Source: Microthyrium microscopicum (lineage: Eukaryota; Ascomycota; Dothideomycetes; Microthyriales; Microthyriaceae). From it: a stretch of 64,000 nt of DNA. Below the pieces are notes generated by a model. It saw only the letters and a list, made by a program, of their open reading frames with translations, ran no database searches and was not told where the DNA came from. Below, piece after piece: positions 12,597 through 26,299 of this stretch. The stretch is from positions 383,530 through 447,529 of the forward strand of contig MU004238.1 in the NCBI GenBank assembly GCA_010405405.1, given 5' to 3'. The position numbers and the translations under genes are program-made. The stretch's first letter is position 1. Every line of letters starts with the position of its first letter.

Positions 12597-12793
12597 AGAA
12601 GATTAGTAATAAGGGTATAGTAATCCTTAGAAAGAATATAAAGAGTAAGTTTTCCTAGTAAGTCTAAGTACTTTACTATCTTAAGCTTTAGCTCTACTAG
12701 ATTAGAATAGAAGATTAATAATAAGGATATAATAATCCTTAGAAAGAATATACTAAATTAGTTAGAAGATTAGTAATAAGGGTATAGTAATCT
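12597..12793. repeat. Three-copy direct repeat
   Basis: AGAAGATTAGTAATAAGGGT and what follows (TATAGTAATCCTTAGAAAGA in full copies) appears at about 12597, 12709 and 12763. The last copy is truncated and runs into a pyrimidine-rich tract at 12793-12836. Confidence 0.75.
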
Positions 12794-12840
12794 TTTAACT
12801 CTTTCTCTTTTTTTTCTTCTTTTTTTTTTCTTCTTTAGTA

Positions 12841-13165
12841 CGCTAATAGCCTTAATATTAGTAGTAAAGTACGCTAGTAACACTTTTTACTACTTTTAAT
12901 TACTATTTAGTCTTCTAGTCTTTAATAGTTCTTTTACTACTATTACTCCTTTAAATTTAAAGACTTAATTACCTTAGCACGCTAATAGCCTTAGTATTAA
13001 TAGTAAAGTATACTAATAATACTTCTTACTACTTTTAGTTACTATTTAGTCTTCTAGTCTTTAATAGTTCTTTTACTACTATTACTTCCTTAAGTTTAAG
13101 GACTTAACTATTCTAATACGTTAATAGCCTTAGTATTAGTAGTGCTAAAGTATGCTAATAGCTTT
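12841..13165. repeat. 139-bp tandem repeat, about 2.3 copies
   Basis: CGCTAATAGCCTTA and its variants start units at 12841, 12980 and 13119, exactly 139 bp apart. Copies 1 and 2 match over their length with scattered transitions; the third is partial. Confidence 0.88.
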
Positions 13166-13388
13166 AGTATTTTAGCCTAAGCCTAGCACGTTAATAGTAG
13201 TAATATCTCTTAGAAGTTTATTATAAGTATATTTTAGCTACTTTCTAAAGAAACTAATACTACCCTTATAATATTAGGTTTAAACTTACTTAAAGAAGAA
13301 TTTTTAGGAATCTATAGAGTATAAATATCTTTCTTCTCTTATTTATCTTTCTTTTCTTTTTCTTCTTTTATACTATCTACTTATAGCG

Positions 13389-13560
13389 CCTTTACTAGAG
13401 TATAAATAAACTCTATAGAACTATAATTACTTTATTTTACTAAACTAATAGTATAGAGTTTACTACCTACTTTAAGCTAACGCTAGAGTATAAACTAGCT
13501 TAATAGAACTATAATTACTCTATCCTACTAAATTAATAGTATAAAAACTTATATAAGTTT
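13389..13560. repeat. Copy A of a dispersed repeat, internally duplicated
   Basis: The block around 13458-13552 (TTTACTACCTACTTTAAGCT, then AACGCTAGAGTATAAACTAG) recurs at 20579-20672. Inside copy A, the CTATAATTACT...CTAAATTAATAGTAT part occurs twice, near 13420 and near 13510. Confidence 0.8.
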
Positions 13561-13667
13561 AGAAGCACTTATTATAATATTACGCGCGCTTCTTTATAGC
13601 TCTTAGTACTTAAGATTAATACCCTTAAAGTAAGCTAGCTTACTTTACTGCTTTTAATAATACCTTT

Positions 13668-14110
13668 ACTATAGCTTTTATTATAGCCTATCTAGGTATA
13701 GCTATTATAGAGAAGGTACTTATATTAGCGACTATAATAGCTTTAGTTACGGCCTATTTAAGTATAGCTATTATAAAGAAGATACTTACATTAGTAACTA
13801 TAATAGCTTTAGTTATAGCTTATCTAAGTATAGCTATTATAGAGAAGGTACTTATACTAGTAACTATAATAGCTTTAGTTATAGCCTATTTAGGTGTAGC
13901 TATTATAGAGAAGATACTTATACTAGTGACTATAATAGCTTTAATTGTAGCCTATCTAGGTATAGCTATTATAAAGAAGATACTTATACTAGTAACTATA
14001 ACAACTTTAATTATAGCCTATTTAAGTATAGCTATTATAGAGAAGGTGCTTATACTAACAACTATAATAGCTTTAATTATAGCCTATCTAAGTATAGCTA
14101 TTATAAATAA
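13668..14110. repeat. 66-bp minisatellite, about 6.5 copies
   Basis: GCTATTATAGAGAAGG-like units start at 13701, 13767, 13833, 13899, 13965, 14031 and 14097, exactly 66 bp apart, with a half unit before. The period is a multiple of 3, so an open frame of 70 codons (13926-14138, +) appears as a 22-residue hydrophobic repeat. I read this as an accident of the repeat and not as a gene. Confidence 0.93.
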
Positions 14111-15309
14111 GAAAGAAGCTACTAAAAGTATTAATTAGTTAATTATATTAGTATTAGGTAACTACTAAATTAGCTTAATATATTTATTACGTTTAGTAGC
14201 TATAATTATTCTTAAAGCTTATATTATAGAACTAGATATTAATTTAGTCTTTTATAATACTTAGGGTATAATCTCCTTCTCTTTCTCTTTTTTCTATTAA
14301 TTTAGTAGACTTATTCCTATATCTAACTTATAAGGAAGTATAAAATAAAGTAGTTAGTATTAAGTACTTACTACTATATACCTTATTTAGCTTTAGATAA
14401 GAAGATATATAAGTATAACTATTAGCTATTTATTATAGAAGAGTTATTATAAAATAATTAAAATTAGAAGTAAGCCTTTAACCTTTTATTATAGTATTAA
14501 AAGTAGACGTAATAGATAAATATTTTTTTTAGGCTTATAGTAATAAGTAAGATCTTATAAACTTAGTTAATAAAACTAGCGTCTTAAATATAAAAGTCTA
14601 CGTTAATATTAATATTAACTTAACTTTCTTATATTATTCTTTTATATTATTAATATAGCTTAGCGTATATAGTATTAATCTTCCTTACTTAGAATAGCGT
14701 TATAAGTATTACTTTAGGTTAGCGTAGTAAATAAATAGAGTAATAGAAAGTTAGGCTTTAATTAGTATATTCTAGTATAGTTTTATAGTATATATTTAAC
14801 TACTTAGAATAATAGTTAAATAGTATTATATTTAAGGTAAGCTATTAGATAAATAAGTAGAGTAGTAATAAGGTAAGTAATAGTAGTATATTATAGTATA
14901 GGTTAGTAATTAAGATATATAAGTTAAACTAAATCTCTATACTAAAGTATATATATATTATATAAGATTATATTATTTAAGAAATATATAAATAAAACAT
15001 AATTCTAAATAGTAGTAGTATATAAACTAATATAAGTAAACTTTAAATAATAATTAGCTATAGTATAGGTAAGAATATAATAAAATAAGTAAATATACTT
15101 ATAATATACCTATATATAGTTAGTTATTCTATTAGTTTATAGCTTTAAAAAATACTCTATTTTAAATATCTACTAAATATATAGTAGTTAAGGTATAAAT
15201 TATATTAACTTAATCTAACTTACGTTTTCTTTACTCTCTATCGTTAAACTATTAAACTTATCTTATAGATATATTCTTTACTTATTATATTAAGACCTAT
15301 CTACTTAAT

Positions 15310-15462
15310 NNNNNNNNNNNNNNNNNNNNNNNNNNNNNNNNNNNNNNNNNNNNNNNNNNNNNNNNNNNNNNNNNNNNNNNNNNNNNNNNNNNNNNNNNNN
15401 NNNNNNNNNNNNNNNNNNNNNNNNNNNNNNNNNNNNNNNNNNNNNNNNNNNNNNNNNNNNNN
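15310..15462. other. Assembly gap of 153 N
   Basis: The run of N sits inside AT-rich repeat DNA. The 8 bases before it and the 8 bases after it are the same (TACTTAAT), so the true gap may be a tandem repeat or an unjoined overlap. Confidence 0.99.
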
Positions 15463-18400
15463 TACTTAATATATAATTAGGTATATAAACTAGTAATAGC
15501 TTACTAAGTTACTTATAACTCTTTATTTTATTAATAGATAATATATAGCTATCCTAATATAAGTAGAAAGGCCTTACTTAGAATATATAGCGTCTTTAAA
15601 CTACGTTTTATACCTACTTATTATAGGCTAATAATTCCTTAAGCAGAATTTATAAAGAGCTAATAATTAAACTTTAAGTATTTATAATCTTAGTAGATAA
15701 CGTTTAATATAGGCTAACTTTAAAAAGATTAATTATAAAGCATTTAGCTATATTTAAGCAAGGTAAGATACGTATAAGTAAGATAGAATAGAGTAGATAT
15801 ATTTATATTATTATAATCTAACTATAATCTTTAATATTCTATAGCAAAATCTCTAAGTTACTTAACTCTCTATATTCTAAACTTTACTAACTATTAATAT
15901 TTACTACTATTTACTACCTTAAGCTTAATTCCTATAACCTTATATAGTTAACTTACCTAAAATTCTACTATTAGTCGTAATAAGCTTATTAAGCTTTAGG
16001 ATAGTAAAAGAATACTAATTAAAATACTTATTAACTATAATAACTAGATTTACGTACTAGTATTTTATTCTAGTAGTAAATATCTCCTTTTATACTCTAA
16101 AGATAAGACTATTTATTGCTAGGATATTTTATAAGAAGGTACGTTATTCCTATAGCCTATTAAAAATAGTCTATATAGATAAATATAATACTAATAGATA
16201 AGACTTAAGAGTAATAGGCGTAAGCTAAAATAATTTTAGCCTTATTCTAAGTAGATATCTACTTACTAACTTAATATTAATTAATATATTTTACTAATTA
16301 TATAATTACTTCATTCTAACCTTAGAACCTTATTAGAAAAGGCGTAACTCTAATTAATAAATATAAGAATTTTACTTTTATAATTCTAATTAAGTAGAAG
16401 GCCTTAAACTTATAAGCCTCTAATATAAGTAGCTACTTAGGTTTTATATAGCTTAAAAGTTATTTAATAAAGCTATCTAAAGATACTATAACGTTTAAAT
16501 ACTAAATATAGTAATAATATTTAATTAATGTACGTTAATATCTATAGAAACTTTATAGTACTATATATTTATAAACTCTACTATATTTAGAATCTAATAA
16601 TTATATTATAAAGTATTTATAGTCTAATAAATATTTATTAGCTACGCGTAGTAAATATTTACTATTATTCTAAAGATTATTTAGTTATAAACTTTAAAGT
16701 TAACGTTACTAATAGTAACCTAATAATCTAAGTTAATATTAGTATTTTTTACTAAAGACCTTTCTACTTCTTAAGAACTATATAATTTAACTCTTTCGCT
16801 CCTTAAAAACTATATAGTCTAGCCTTTTCGCTCCTTAAGAACTATAATAATCTAGTTTAATTATAGAGTTTATATACTATAGTTTAGCGGTAAGAGTATA
16901 TACCTTAATTAAGCCTTTATAAAGTACTTAAAGGATTATAATATTTATATTTTAATACTTATTATAAGTACTTATAAAATATAAACTTATCTTATTCTAC
17001 CTATTTCTTAGCCTTATATTATTCTAGGCTATCTTATTTATTAGTAATAATATATATTCTTTTAGCCTAGATATTTATACTTACTATTATTACTAAATAG
17101 TAGAACTAATTATTACTAGCTAGGCGTAGCTAAAATATTATTATATAGATATAATATAGTAGATTACTCTTTAGCGTTAAATTATATACTATATATACTT
17201 ACGCTAATTTAATTATTACTTACTATTACGTTAAGAGTAATAATACTTACTATAATCTTATACTTTTACTATTAAGTTACCTTCTTAGTTTCTCTATTAA
17301 TTAAACTAATAACTATTCTCTAATAATTTAGCGTTCCTATTCTTTTATTTAATAGTATAGTCTAAATATATATAGCAGAGGCTAATATATGCGTATATTA
17401 GTAAGTATAATAGTAAAAGTAGTTTCTATTTAATATAGCTTGTTAAAAGTTAATACTAAAGCTAAAAAAGGATATAAGCTATTTGTTGCTATTCTCTAAA
17501 TACCTTTAAAGAATAAAGTAAATAGCGTTCTAATATTAGTAAAGCTATAGTTAATAAGAATATAGATTTTAGTAGTAAGATAAATAGATAAACTAAAGAT
17601 AACGTAATATAGTAGCTTAGTATACTAAAATAACTATTAAATTAGAAAAATAAGATAGAAGATAATATAGTAGATTAAGTTAATAGATTAGATTATTAGC
17701 TTATAAGTTTGTATTATTTTAATTATAAGAGTATAGTAATAATAGCTAGTCCTAAAATTGATATCCTTTAGGATTCTTAATATTATCTAACTATTCCTAG
17801 ATATTCTATATTCTACTAAATATATTCTTTTAATACCTAACTAGTTACAAAGTCTAATAAAATACTAAACTACTTATTTTAGGCTAGTATATTCTATAGT
17901 TCTATAAGGCATATATTAGCTATATAAATATTATATATTTTTTAACTTTACTTATTTATAACTAACTATTTACTAATATTAATGTTTATATTATAGCGTA
18001 TATAATAAATAATAAGATAATAAGAATGATATTATTAATATACCTAATATAATTAATTTAAATAACTATAATATATTATTATATACTTATAATACTTATA
18101 ACGTACGCCTTATAGAATACCTATAGCTTTTAAAGTAACTCTTACTTGCTTCTTATAGAATCTAATTAAATAATATAATTATAAAGATATTAGAGAATAC
18201 TAGATATACTTATAATCTTTATAATATATACCTTATAAGATACTTATAGCTTTTAAAGTAACTCCTACTTACTTCTTATAAGACCTAATTAAATAATATA
18301 ATTATAAAAGAAGTGCAAGATACTAAACGCTTAAGTAGTTACTATTATTATAAGAAGTATATATTAATACGCTATTCTATACTAACTATCTATTCTAAAT

Positions 18401-18950
18401 TACTACTTCCTAAATCTTTATTTTTTAACTAGTCTATAAACTAGATAATTTACTTAAAGTCTTATACTTTATAACTTTACTTTTAAATTTATAATAATTA
18501 TCTCTAAAGGTATAATCCTTAAGAAATATAATATAATAGGTATAATAACTTTTAAAATTCTTCTACGTATCCTTTACTTTCTATATAAATTACTAATATT
18601 TCTATCTACGCTTAATATATACTAAATATATAGTAGTATTTAGTACGTATTTACTAAAAGTTATCTTTATTATATAGCTAATATTATTATATAGTTTTTT
18701 TTTTAAGACGTTAAAATGTTTTACTTCTTAGTAGTCTAAGACTACTATTTATTAAGCGTAGTAGAACGCTTTATATCTAGACTTAGCTTTATTACTATAA
18801 AACGTAGCTAGCTAAGGTTAATTCTAACTATTAAGCTAGAGTTAAATTTTTATATAAGTACGTTATACTTAGTCTTAGTAAGGATAAGAGCGAAAAAAGA
18901 AAAAGGGTTAGGATTAATAAGAGTCTTATTATTTTCTTCGTCTTTATTAT

Positions 18951-18952
18951 TA

Positions 18953-18983
<31 letters not shown>
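18951..18983. repeat. ATT trinucleotide microsatellite
   Basis: About eleven uninterrupted ATT/TTA units end before TATCGTC. No open frame of note crosses it. Confidence 0.85.
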
Positions 18984-20578
18984 CGTCTATTAGCTTATTA
19001 TTACTAAAATTAAAGAGCAAATTTAAAGAAAGAGATAGTTTAGGTAAGCTAAATATAAGAGAATTTAGAATAAAAAGGAGACTCTCTTCTTACTTAATAA
19101 GCATAGCTAAATAAGCTTAGTAAGTAGCCTAGTAAGTATTAAACTTAACTTACTAACTATAATTATTACTACTAATATCTATAAGTAATATACTAGAACT
19201 TATAAATTATTAAAGTTATAACGCTTTATAATATAATTAGAAATTCTACCTTCTAAATAAGTATATTTACCTTTTTAGTATAGTACGCTATAAGGAATTA
19301 ACTTTACTATCTTAATAAGCTAGAATAGCAAAAGACTATTAAATAGTTAATAAGTAAAGATAATATACGTATTAAGTATAAGATAGTATTAAGAGTATAT
19401 TTTTCTTTTAAGAGTAATAAAAGACGTAAGTATATAAAATTATAAAGTTAAGAAGTTAAAGTTTAAAAGCTAAGGAATATAAAGGCTTTAAAAAAACTAT
19501 AATATAGTAGTCTTACTATTTTAAATACTTAGTCTAACTAAGAGTATTAGCTATTAAATAGTTATAATTACTTAATTTAGTAATACCTAGTTAGCTTATT
19601 ATATCCTTATAAAGCTCTTATTTAATAAAAGAGATAGGATAAAATTAGTTAATATATAAGGAATATTAATAGCCTAAAAGTCGTATTAAAAGGATATAAT
19701 AAAGACTTAAGACTATACTCTCTTAAAAGTAGTCTAATTAAGTATAAAAAGAATTACTTAAAAGAAAACCTAAAGATATATAAAGATAAAAAAGAGAAGA
19801 AGATATATTTAGTATAGTAAGGAATATACTATTTAGATAGTAAATATAATAAGTAGTACTTTATAAAGTTTTTACTACTATCTAATTAAGATAATAAGAT
19901 TATAATATTAGTAGCCTTAATTAATTATAAAGGGTTATAAATAGTTAAATATATAGTAGAAGTTACTATATAGTTTATACTTATTATATATATACTATTT
20001 AGTTATAAAATATAACTAAAATAGTAATAAGCGAAGGATATATTATATTTAGTAGAAAGATCTATTAAGTATATTCTACTAGCATATTAATTACTTAAAA
20101 GGGAATACCTAGGCTTACTATATTATTTTTACTTAATCTAGCCTTTATTTAAACTAGTAAAATAGACATATTATATAGTATTTTATTTATTAATACGTTA
20201 TAAAACGCTAATATAGATTTATATAGTATTATTTCTTAAACTAAATACTATACTAAAATTATAATCTCTATAACTTTAAATAACTACTAGCTTAAAGACT
20301 AACTCTCTACGCTAATAATATATATTATTCCTATATAACTTAATAGTTTTAATCTAAATAGATATACTGCCTTTAAAGAGAGTTTAGTAAAACTCCTCTC
20401 TATCTTTATAACAAAAATTTAGTAAAGTAGTAATAATATTAAGAAAATATATATAGAAAAGATTCTTAATAAAGAACTATTATAATATAATAAGTTACTA
20501 ATAGTAAAGGGTAATAGGCTACTTAACTATCTATATTATATTCCTTCTAATATTTCCTAGTAAGTATTAAGATAACTA

Positions 20579-20672
20579 AGTTTATTACCTACTTTAAGCT
20601 AACGCTAGAGTATAAACTAGCTTTATAAAACTATAATTACTCTATTCTACTAAATTAATAGTATAAAGTTTT
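20579..20672. repeat. Copy B of the dispersed repeat found at 13.46 kb
   Basis: It starts TTTATTACCTACTTTAAGCT and matches 13458-13552 for about 90 bp in the same orientation with few, mostly transition, differences. The two copies are about 7.1 kb apart. Confidence 0.82.
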
Positions 20673-21263
20673 ATAAAAGTTTATTAATATTATAATAATT
20701 TATAAGAAAGTCTTTATTAAAGAGTAAAGCGTATTACTAGAGAATAAAATAGATAATAAAGATACCTACTACTAGTACTTTCTAATATATAATAGTATTA
20801 ATATGCTTAATAATATTAACGCACCTAATAGTTAATCTACTAAAGTTTAATATAGATTTAATACTACTAATAATATTAACTCTATACTCTAAACTATATT
20901 ATTCTTTAAGTAGTACCTTAACTATAACTATATCTCTTAATATAGCTTAATTACTATTTTTATAACTAAGAATAATTAATAATCTCTTAAAGGCTAATAT
21001 ACGAACTATGTTTTTTAAGTAGTTAAATAGCAAAATACTAAATATTCCTTAATACTAATTTCTAGTAAACCTACTTAACTTTACGTTTTTACTTATAATA
21101 TTAAAAAGTAAAGTACTTAAGCTACTAATAATTAGCTATATTAGCTTTGCGTATAAGGGATTAAAGTATAAGCCTTAGCTAAATAGAGTCTACTTATTAT
21201 TAGATTTTCTAATATCTAGTTCCTATTATAGTATCTAGTTTCTATTACTTAATAAAACTAGTA

Positions 21264-21486
21264 AATAGGTAATACTAAGTAACGTAAAGAAGCTAAGTAC
21301 TATAGTAATACTAAGTAACGTAGAGAGGCTAAGCGCTATAATAATACTAAGTAATATAGAGAGATAAAGCGCTATAGTAATACTAAGTAACATAAAAAAG
21401 CTTAGCATTATAGCAATACTAAGTAACATAAAGAAGCTTAGCGCTATTATAATACTAAGTAACGTAAAGAAGTTAAGCGCTAAAAT
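21264..21486. repeat. 36-bp minisatellite, about 6 copies
   Basis: AATACTAAGTAACGTA-like starts occur at 21271, 21307, 21343, 21379, 21415 and 21451. As with the 66-bp repeat, the period is a multiple of 3 and creates a spurious repetitive open frame, on the minus strand. Confidence 0.92.
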
Positions 21487-24400
21487 AGCTTTTTTACCTA
21501 GAAATATATATACTATATTTAAATAAATCTAAGTTAGGATACTATCTAGGTTTTACTAATACTTATAGTAATATCCTATTATATCTTAGGAATACTTTAA
21601 TATACTTACTAATCTTATATAAACTAGTAAATTTGTCTTTATTATTATACTTATAAAGAGCCTCCTCTATAACGTATATTATAATATATAGGCTTTATAA
21701 TAGGGCTTAATACTTAGATATCTATTTACTAAAGATACTATAATAATAATAAATAGGCAAAGTAGTTATAATAGACTAATAAATATAATATGCTATAAAT
21801 ATATATAAAATAATATAATGCTTATAATAAATAAGAATCCTAAATACTAATATCTATAGACTTTTAGACTAAAAATATAAAATATAATACTTACGTAACT
21901 ATACTTATTTACTCTTTAGAATCTTATATAATTCTATATAGTTCCTTATAATACCTAAACGAATAAAATAATTAGAAAACTAAATATTTAGAATTATATA
22001 CTAAGTCTAGCCTATTTTAATATTAGACGCAATATTTTTTTACTTATCTTTAATTCTCTTCTTATTAATTAAAGAGAATACTTTTTTATACTCTTTCTTA
22101 TAGTCCTCCTAATAGTAGTAGTTAAACTATTCCTTTCTAGAGTTATAGGTAAAGACTATCTTATACTAGCCTTAATTTAGTAATAACGTAGTATTAACTA
22201 GCTTAATAGGTTTTAGCTTAGTAAATAACTCTTTTATTAAATATAAGTTAAGTAATAAGTATAAGAAGTAGCAACTAAAGTAATACTATCTTTATCTAAT
22301 ATAGGTATTAACTAATTAAATAAATTACTATCTATATCTCTTTTATTATCTTTAAAATTAGTATTTATAAATCCCTTATATTTATCTAGAATATTACTAT
22401 TATCTAAATCTATAATATTCTACTAATACTTAATAAACGATAAGGTTAAAATATTTATTAACGTAAAACCTCTAAATAAACTAATAAGAGTAGATATATA
22501 TTTAATTAGCTAACTTATAAATAAATAAATTCTTTTATTTTCCTCTTATACTCTACAAGCCCTTTCTTATATTAACTTATTATTTATTAATTTCTTAAGA
22601 ACCTAGCGCTAAAGATTACTAGTTTAAGATAATATAGGTAGCTATAACTAAGACTCTAACTATAATGCTATAATTTATATTTTCTTTAAGAGCTTTACTT
22701 CTTTAGCTATAAAGCATACTAAATAATTAACCTTATAAGCATTCTTATATAACTACTTAATAATAGTTTCTAATTTTTAAAGAATAAATAATAGCTTTTC
22801 TTTTAACATAATAGTATTAGTCTAATTAACTAAATTAAGAATACGTATATATAATTTATTCTAAGTAGAATATTAAGTATTAGAAAGAAATTTAGTAGCA
22901 TAGAAATAGGCTAGCTACCTAATTAAATTATTATCTAGTAACTAGTCCTTACCTTAAGGATATTTACTCTTATAATTATTCTCTATATATATAGCCTCTT
23001 CTATTATTAAGGACTAGACTTATAACTACGTTCTTATAATAACCTTACGACTATTCTTATTTAAAGCCTACTTATATAATAGAAATACTAACTAAACTAA
23101 TTTATAAAACTTATTTAGATAATATTTATTATAATACCTTAAAATTAGTATAGAATTATAATCTATTATCTAAGGTAAGAATTTACCTAGCTTATAGAGA
23201 ATAGCTTCTTAAAAATAGTCTAAATAATTTATAATAATAAACTATTTATATAGGACTCTACTATAGGTTTTAACCTTAGCTCTAAACTAGAATAAAGGAA
23301 TTAAACTAGGTATGCTATCTAGTAGTATATTAACTTCTTACGTATCTATAACTAATACTTAAGAAGTAATAGATATAATAGTAGATACCTATAAGGTAGT
23401 ACTAGCTTTACTTTTAATATTATTATTATTATTAAATAGCAATTTAAGCTATAAGGTACTTAGACTAGCCCTATTCTAAATATAAAGTTATTAACGTTAA
23501 AGTAGTATATAATTTTAAGTTTTATATAAAGAGGACATAATCTAAATAAATTAAATAGTTAGTAAACTTACCTAAATGCCTTTCTATAGATTAAGTTATT
23601 TTTGTCTAAATATATTAAATATTTAATATAAAAAAAATACTATAGTAGTATTAAATAACTTATGTCTACGCCTACTATAACCTATATACTACTATAAATC
23701 TATAAGACTATATAGTATTAAGAACCTCTAAATAATAATTAATATAATATTTAATATATTAATACTAAGTCCTAAGCTTATAATTATAATTATAATTTAA
23801 TAAAGTAAACCTAAAAGCTTAAACTCTTAATACTAAACTATCTTATTATAGCTAAAAATAGTAGAGATAATTTCTTAAATAAGGTTATAAATATAACGTA
23901 CGTTATCCTTATTAAAATAAGTATACTACTAATCCTTTAAAAAGTTTTTAGTTAAACTAACTAGAGTAGCCTAAAGGTATTTTAACGCTATATAAATTTT
24001 TAACCTACTATTAATATATATAATAGTTTTTTTAATTAACTTAGAGGTAGCCTTCCTAGCCTTAGAGTTAATTATAGTATCTAAGATCTAATAAAGTCTA
24101 TTAAAAGATACTAACCTTTACTTAAATATAGGCTTAAACTAGATTATAATATCCTAATAGTTAATAGAGGAGTATATAATAGTAATTTATTATTTATATA
24201 GTTCCTCTTCTTAGAATTCGCTATAATAAAGAATAAACTATTATATAGATAAACTTAAGATACTAGTATAACTAAACTATATAACGTCCTAATATAGTAT
24301 TATATAAAGCTTATAAATTATAGTAAACTAAGACCTAAAATCCTACTACTATTTAACTAGATAGTATTTATTAATAGTAATTATTCTAATTCTATTTTAG

Positions 24401-25244
24401 AAAATAGAATTGCCTAATATACTATAGAAAAGCCTACTAGATATAGTTTCTAATAAAATTAATATATAGGTATATTAACTAAATATAATATTAATAGTAA
24501 TATTCTTTAACTAAGTTATCGTCTTGCTATAAATAATAATAGGCTTAGACTTAGAGATAGCTAAGATACTATTAAATTATTTATTCCTTAATTAGTTTAT
24601 AGGAATTAGCTATAAGGTAATCTTTTCTATTAATATAGAAAAGTTATATAGTATTAAACTCTTACCTTATTTAGTATAAGTAATAAGTAAGATATTATAG
24701 CCTTTATATATTAGGAACCTTAAGGCCCTAATCTATCTAGGATAAGAGTTATAGCTAGTTAACTTCTATAAATATAACTATAATATATACTCTTATATTT
24801 TAGCTAATAGCTAGATTTAAATAAATTATATAAGGGCGTAAATAGTATTAACTAATTCTAGTTATAAAGTAATATATATAGCTTTAAGTAACCTTTTAGA
24901 TTTCTAAAGGAGATAAGGTTTAGGTAATTATAAAAGTAAGTAATTAGGCTAGTCTTATTATAATAATTATAAGTACTAAGATTATAGTAGTCTTAGTCTT
25001 AGTTTTAGTTTTATAAATTGCTAATAATTACCTTACTTATTCTTTATCTAGCCTATAATACTATAACGATAAGGTTAGTATTAATAATAAGATATATATT
25101 TATAACGATTAATATTTAATAATAATAATTACTAACTTATATATTATGCCTACTAATTAAAAAGAGCTACTATAAGCTACTAAGAGCAAATAAGGATTAT
25201 ACTAAGATACGTAAAGATGCTTATATAAGCTAGATATTTAAAGA

Positions 25245-25305
25245 AACTAAAGATACTAAAGATACTAAAGATACTAAAGATACTAAAGATACTAAAGATA
25301 CTAAA
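25245..25305. repeat. 9-bp tandem repeat (AAAGATACT)
   Basis: About seven near-perfect AAAGATACT units lie in a row. They contain no CA or TG, which may explain why they stayed uniform in a RIP-affected region. Confidence 0.9.
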
Positions 25306-25727
25306 GCTATAAAGAATACTAACGCTAAGTCTAAAAGATAAAGTAAGAATAATAAAGGCTATGTCTTTAAACTCGTAAGATTTCTTAGCTATAATAAAAC
25401 TACTATAGTAACCTCTTTAACTAAATAAAGTAATATTAAAACTAATAAAGATATTACTAATACTCTTATATAGTTACTTAGTATTAAAATACTAAAGCTA
25501 TCTAAATACTAGCATAATAAGAATACTAGAATACTAGAATGAATCCTTTGCTTAAGCTACTACTTTACTAAAGTTATTAAATTAATTTAAAAAGTAGGTA
25601 AGGGACTATAAGAGTTACGTAGAGATACTAATATAAGCTATATATACTATTAAAGGTATAAAAATAACTACTAAGAATACTAATAAAGTTATAAAAGTAA
25701 TAAAGAGTAAATATAAGCTATTTAGGA

Positions 25728-25808
25728 ACTTATAGAGACTTATAGAGACTTATAGAGACTTATAAAGACTCGTAGGGACTTATAGGGACTTATAGAGACT
25801 TATAGAAA
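25728..25808. repeat. 10-bp tandem repeat (ACTTATAGAG)
   Basis: Eight units of ACTTATAGAG or close variants (TATAGGG, TATAAAG, CGTAGGG) follow each other. Confidence 0.9.
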
Positions 25809-26299
25809 TACTTATATAAGCAGAATAGATTATAGTAAGTAGTCTTAGCAAAAAGAAGGCTTAGTCTAACTAAATATATAATTAACTAAAAGATAAATAA
25901 GAATCTATAACTATACTATTTTATAGTAAAAATAAACGTATAAGGTAATAGAGTAGCTAATTATAAATTACTATATAGTAATTTAAAGTAACTAAATTAT
26001 ATTATTATTATATAGTTAATAGCTAATAGAGAAGGATAAATATTAAGCAAGTTAGTATTTTTTTAAGTTATATAGGAATTATATTGCTAAAATAATTAGA
26101 AAAGGTAATAACTTAAAAATATATTTATTTAAAAGCGTAGTTAATGCTATATAACTTAAATTTAATAGATTTTTAAATTTACGTACCTATTTAGCTAGAG
26201 ACGTTATTATAGATAAATTAAGTAAAAATATTAAGTAGCTTATTAATAAATAGGAACAAGAGTCTCTTAGACTACGTAGCAAAAAGCTAAAGGAAGTAG

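Noticed and set aside
13926-14138. 70-codon hydrophobic open frame
   Set aside because: It is a by-product of a 66-bp minisatellite whose period is divisible by 3, inside RIP-degraded DNA.
16860-16960. Possible RIP-decayed tRNA gene (TAGTTTAGCGGTAAGAG resembles a D-arm)
   Set aside because: No T-arm or acceptor pairing could be found downstream; a single arm-like match in AT-rich DNA is not enough.
18940-18990. CRISPR-like or satellite array at the ATT run
   Set aside because: It is a plain trinucleotide microsatellite without spacers; no CRISPR is expected in a fungal nuclear genome.
21235-21429. 64-codon Leu/Ser-rich open frame on the minus strand
   Set aside because: It is a by-product of the 36-bp minisatellite.
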